Part shown: piece by piece, positions 5,028 to 8,690 of the stretch | Numbering within the stretch: position 1 is the stretch's first letter | How the letters are laid out: each line of letters starts with the position of its first letter | Assembly (NCBI GenBank): GCA_017535125.1 | Contig: JAFXUS010000053.1 | Location: forward strand, 1-8,690 | DNA: 8,690 nt | DNA from: Bacteroidales bacterium | GTDB lineage: Bacteria; Bacteroidota; Bacteroidia; Bacteroidales; UBA932 | Direction: 5' to 3' | Notes under the pieces: model-generated | What the model was told of the DNA's origin: nothing | Seen by the model: the letters and a program-made list of their open reading frames with translations, nothing else | The model's database searches: none | Made by a program: the position numbers and the translations under genes

Positions 5028-8000
5028 ATGTCCTTCGTACATCTGCACGTCCATACCCAATACTCCATCCTCGACGGAATGAGCGATATCGAGAAGCTCT
5101 TCCGCCGCGCGGAGGAGCTCGGCATGCCCGGCCTGGCCATCACGGACCACGGCAACATGTACGGCGTCAAGGACTTCTGCGACGTGGCCAAGAAGCATCC
5201 GGACGTGAAGCCGATCCTGGGCTGCGAGGTCTACGTGACGCAGCACTACGACCATCACCTCAAGGACAACGAGCACAAGAAATACTACCACCTCATCCTC
5301 CTGGCCAAGAATTACGACGGCTACAGGAACCTCATGAAGATCGTGTCCACGGGGCACATCGAGGGCATGTACTACAAGCCGCGCGTGAGCCACGAGGTGC
5401 TGGAGCAGTACCACGAGGGGCTGATCTGCTGCTCCGCCTGCATGGCGGGCGAAGTTCCCCGCGGCATCCTCGCGGGCGACACGGAGGGCGTGGACCGCGC
5501 CATCGAGTGGCACAAGCGTGTGTTCGGGGAGGACTACTACCTCGAGGTCATGCTCCACAAGACGGAGGTGCCCGGCATGTCGCTGGACCTCTACGAGCAG
5601 CAGAAGGAGTACACCGCCCGCATCTTCGAGCTGGCGGAGAAGCACGGCGTGAAGGTGGTCGCCACCAACGACGTGCACTTCGTGCGCAAGGAGGACGGTC
5701 CGGCCCACGACCGCCTCATCTGCCTGACCACCAATGCGATGGTGGACGATCCCAAGCGCCTGCGCTACACCCAGCAGGAGTACCTGAAGAGCGAGGAGGA
5801 GATGGCCGCCCTGTTCCCGGAGCATCCGGAAGCCCTCGCCAACACGCTCGAGGTGCTGGAGAAGGTGGAGCGCTACGAGATCGACCGCGGCCACGTGCTG
5901 CCGAAATTCGAGCTGCCGGCGGACTTCCTCGCGGACATCGACGCGCAGCTTGCGAAATACGCCGACATCATCGAGAACGGCAAATACGACGTCTCGAAAG
6001 ACAAGGACGGGAACGAGACCAAGACCTACCGCGGCGACGAATTCTGTCGCTCGGTGGCCTATCTCTGCCACCTGACCTACGAAGGCGCGCGCCGCCGCTA
6101 CGGCGACACGCTCACCGACGAGCAGCAGGACCGCCTGCATTTCGAGCTCATGACCATCTCGTACATGGGCTTCCCGGACTACTTCCTCATCGTCCAGGAC
6201 TTCATCAACTGGGGCCGCCGGAACGGCGTTTCCGTGGGACCGGGGCGCGGCTCCGCGGCAGGTTCGTGCGTGGCTTATTGCCTGGGAATCACGAATTTGG
6301 ACCCCATCCGCTACGATCTCCTGTTCGAGCGTTTCCTCAACCCGGAACGCATCTCCATGCCGGATATCGACGTCGATTTCGACGACGAGGGGCGCTACCG
6401 CGTGATCCAGTACGTGCAAGACCATTATGGCGCAGACCACATCTCGCACGTCATCACCTTCGGCACCATGGCCGCCAAGCTGGCGGTCAAGGACGTGGCG
6501 CGCATCTCCAACCTTTCGATCCCGGAGTCCAACCGCCTCACGAAGATGATTCCGGACCGCCCGATCATCGTCAAGGAGAACGGCGAGGAGAAGGAATACA
6601 AGCCCACGCTGGCCAACAGCGTCAAATATATCAAGGAGCTGAAGCACGAATACGAGGAAGGCGAGCCGTTGGTGCGCGAAGTCCTCGATTTCGCGCTGCG
6701 CCTGGAGGGCTGCATCCGCCAGACGGGCATCCACGCCTGCGCCATGATCATCGGCCGCGGCAACCTCACCGACTACATCCCCATCACGCTCGGCACCGAC
6801 AAGGCCACTGGCCAGGAGGTATGGGTCTCGCAGTATGAAGGCACCAAGATCGAGGACGTGGGCATGCTGAAGATGGATTTCCTGGGTCTCAAGACCCTGT
6901 CCATCATCGACCGCGCGCTCGCGATGGTGAAGAAGCGTTTCGGCAAGGACATCGATATCGAGAAGATCCCCATCGACGACCCCGAAGTCTATGCGCTCTA
7001 CGCCCGCGGCGATACCAAGAGCATCTTCCAGTTTGAATCCGGCGGCATGAAGGAATGGCTGATCCGCCTGCATCCCGAGCGCTTCGAGGACCTCATCGCC
7101 ATGAACGCCCTCTACCGCCCGGGCCCGATGGATTATATTCCGGACTTCGTGGCCGGCAAGAACGACCCGTCCAAGATCCACTACGACCTCCCGGAGATGG
7201 AGGAACTGCTGAAGGAGACCTACGGCGTCACGGTGTACCAGGAGCAGGTCATGCGCCTGTCGCAGAAGCTCGCAGGCTTCTCCAAGGGCAAGGCGGACAA
7301 GCTCCGCAAGGCCATGGGCAAGAAGCAGAAGGCGGTGCTGGACTCCCTCAAGGAGACCTTCATGAAGGGAGCCATCGCCAACGGGCATCCGGAGCCGGTC
7401 CTGCAGAAGATCTGGTCCGACTGGGAGGCCTTCGCGAAATACGCGTTCAACAAGTCGCACGCCACCTGCTACGCCTGGGTGAGCTACCAGACCGCGTGGA
7501 TCAAGGCCCACTATCCGTCCGAATTCCAGGCCTCCAACCTCACGCAGAACATCTCCAACATGGACGAGATGAAGGAGATCATGGCCGACTGCCGCAAGGC
7601 GGGCATCAAGGTGCTCAGCCCGGACGTGAACGAGTCGGAGGCCACGTTCTCCGTCAACAAGAACGGCGACATCCGCTACGGTCTCGGCGGCCTCAAGGGC
7701 TTCGGCGACAACGTCGTGAAGGCCATCATCGACGAGCGCACGGAGCACGGCGCCTTCTCCGATCTCTTCGACTTCGTGGAGCGCATGGCCGAGATGCTGA
7801 ACCGGCGCGCCTTCGAGACACTGGTCTATTCCGGCGCCCTGGATTCCTTCGGATACAAGCGTTCGCAGTTCTTCCTGCCCTGCAAGAACGGGGAACTGTT
7901 CATCGACGAGGCCGTCAAGTACGCCGGCCTCTACCGCAACGACCAGCTGGACACCGCCAATTCGCTCTTCGGCGAGGTGGAGGAGCTGAAGCCGGTGCGG

Positions 8001-8690
8001 CCGGAGATCCCGACCTTCTCCGGCGAGGAGGACATCCTGGCCCTGCTCCAGCAGGAAAAGGAATTCGTCGGCATGTACCTGTCGTCGCATCCTCTCGACC
8101 GCTACCGCTTCGAGATCGAGACCTTCACCGACTGCAAGCTGACGCAGTTACAGGATCGCATCGACGAGTGCTTTTTCGCCGACAAGGCCGGCAAGGCCTC
8201 CGTGGCGGGCATCGTGACCGACGTCAAGACCATCACGACGCGCAGCGGCTCGCCGGGCGCCCGCGTGATGGTGGAAGACTTCGACGGGACGTACGAATTC
8301 GCCCTCTTCGGCAAAGACTACGAGGCGCTGCTGCCCTTCATGCAGCTGCACGCGCAGATCTTCATCGAAGGCGAAATCTCCGCGCGCTACTTCGTCAAAC
8401 CCGAGGAGCGGGCGCAGGGAAAAAAGGTCCCCTACGGCTTTAAAATCAAGAAAATTACCCTGCTGGGCAACCTGGGCGAATCGCTGATCACCGGCCTCGG
8501 CGTGTATGTGGACTCCGACCGCATCACCCCGGAGCTCCGCGCCGCCCTTGCCAAGACCCTCAAGGCCAACAAGGGCAAGATCCCCTTCACGATCTATCTC
8601 CACGACAAGGCCACGGGCTACAATCTTGAATTCTATTCCAAGAAGTTCGCCGTCACCGTCAGCGAACCCTTCCTCGCTGCCCTGCAGAAG
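5028..8690 (+). CDS. dnaE: DNA polymerase III alpha subunit (3' end outside window)
   Basis: This is the catalytic subunit of the replicative polymerase. The frame is open for 1,221 codons to the window edge; related Bacteroidota proteins are only slightly longer, so little is missing. Domains in order: PHP (about 1-270) with HLHVH (5-9, metal ligands H7 and H9), ITDHGN (D40, H41), GCEVYV, and ATNDVHF; palm/thumb with VGPGRGSAAGS (about 404-414), catalytic PDIDVDF (D448, D450) and KMDFLGL (D617); fingers with MNALYRPGPMDYIP, TYGVTVYQEQ and AFNKSHATCYA; HhH region with YGLGGLKGFG (about 882-891); a clamp-binding-like NSLFG (978-982); and an OB fold (about 1055-1140). All visible PHP motifs are kept, unlike in E. 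coli DnaE, so built-in metal-dependent 3'-5' proofreading is plausible. About 40 residues near 300-345, ending in YRGDEFCRSVAYL, look like a lineage insertion between PHP and palm. The ATG at 5028 gives the family's usual N-terminus. No frameshift or intein is seen. Confidence 0.98.
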   Translation, partial: MSFVHLHVHTQYSILDGMSDIEKLFRRAEELGMPGLAITDHGNMYGVKDFCDVAKKHPDVKPILGCEVYVTQHYDHHLKDNEHKKYYHLILLAKNYDGYRNLMKIVSTGHIEGMYYKPRVSHEVLEQYHEGLICCSACMAGEVPRGILAGDTEGVDRAIEWHKRVFGEDYYLEVMLHKTEVPGMSLDLYEQQKEYTARIFELAEKHGVKVVATNDVHFVRKEDGPAHDRLICLTTNAMVDDPKRLRYTQQEYLKSEEEMAALFPEHPEALANTLEVLEKVERYEIDRGHVLPKFELPADFLADIDAQLAKYADIIENGKYDVSKDKDGNETKTYRGDEFCRSVAYLCHLTYEGARRRYGDTLTDEQQDRLHFELMTISYMGFPDYFLIVQDFINWGRRNGVSVGPGRGSAAGSCVAYCLGITNLDPIRYDLLFERFLNPERISMPDIDVDFDDEGRYRVIQYVQDHYGADHISHVITFGTMAAKLAVKDVARISNLSIPESNRLTKMIPDRPIIVKENGEEKEYKPTLANSVKYIKELKHEYEEGEPLVREVLDFALRLEGCIRQTGIHACAMIIGRGNLTDYIPITLGTDKATGQEVWVSQYEGTKIEDVGMLKMDFLGLKTLSIIDRALAMVKKRFGKDIDIEKIPIDDPEVYALYARGDTKSIFQFESGGMKEWLIRLHPERFEDLIAMNALYRPGPMDYIPDFVAGKNDPSKIHYDLPEMEELLKETYGVTVYQEQVMRLSQKLAGFSKGKADKLRKAMGKKQKAVLDSLKETFMKGAIANGHPEPVLQKIWSDWEAFAKYAFNKSHATCYAWVSYQTAWIKAHYPSEFQASNLTQNISNMDEMKEIMADCRKAGIKVLSPDVNESEATFSVNKNGDIRYGLGGLKGFGDNVVKAIIDERTEHGAFSDLFDFVERMAEMLNRRAFETLVYSGALDSFGYKRSQFFLPCKNGELFIDEAVKYAGLYRNDQLDTANSLFGEVEELKPVRPEIPTFSGEEDILALLQQEKEFVGMYLSSHPLDRYRFEIETFTDCKLTQLQDRIDECFFADKAGKASVAGIVTDVKTITTRSGSPGARVMVEDFDGTYEFALFGKDYEALLPFMQLHAQIFIEGEISARYFVKPEERAQGKKVPYGFKIKKITLLGNLGESLITGLGVYVDSDRITPELRAALAKTLKANKGKIPFTIYLHDKATGYNLEFYSKKFAVTVSEPFLAALQK

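Noticed and set aside
4920..8090. A 1,056-codon open frame on the minus strand opposite dnaE.
   Set aside because: Its product is rich in Leu, Val, His, Ala and Glu with no domain I recognise. It is the usual antisense shadow of a GC-rich gene, and dnaE on the other strand is unmistakable.

Overview
The window looks like chromosomal DNA of a GC-rich member of the Bacteroidales (Bacteroidota). Three things suggest this. The proteins resemble Bacteroides-type homologues, including a DUF4923-type secreted protein, a family I know only from this group. The genes lack clear Shine-Dalgarno sequences. Boxes of the Bacteroidota -7 promoter form TAnnTTTG lie directly before two start codons. High coding GC would fit an Alistipes-like or uncultured gut/rumen Bacteroidales lineage, but the genus cannot be fixed from this sequence.

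Left part (1-2316, plus strand): a tight three-gene run. It holds the C-terminal part of glycyl-tRNA synthetase, a full-length ThiL homologue that has lost most of its signature active-site residues, and a secreted DUF4923-type protein. The gaps between the genes are only 3 and 4 bp, so they are probably co-transcribed. The run ends in two tandem palindromic repeats and a hairpin that can act as a terminator for both converging genes (2319-2416).

Middle part (2423-4959): a divergent pair. On the minus strand is a large lipoprotein with about ten beta-helix-like rungs, a carbohydrate-binding Cthe_2159-like architecture, and a Gly/Pro-rich C-terminal tail. On the plus strand is a small membrane-anchored LytTR transcription regulator whose predicted periplasmic loop is also Gly/Pro-rich. 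The 116-bp gap between them carries two direct 9-bp repeats with a 12-bp spacer. One of them fits the published LytTR-site consensus on the strand of the lipoprotein gene. The simplest reading is that the membrane regulator controls its divergent neighbour and possibly itself. This is the most promising candidate for an undescribed small system in the window.

Right part (4980-8690, plus strand): a strong intrinsic terminator closes the regulator gene. It is followed within 20 bp by the promoter-like box and start of dnaE, the replicative DNA polymerase III alpha subunit. dnaE has an intact PHP domain and catalytic aspartates and runs off the right edge close to its natural end. No tRNA, rRNA, CRISPR array, transposon or phage gene was seen, and no stretch over 300 bp lacks a gene.
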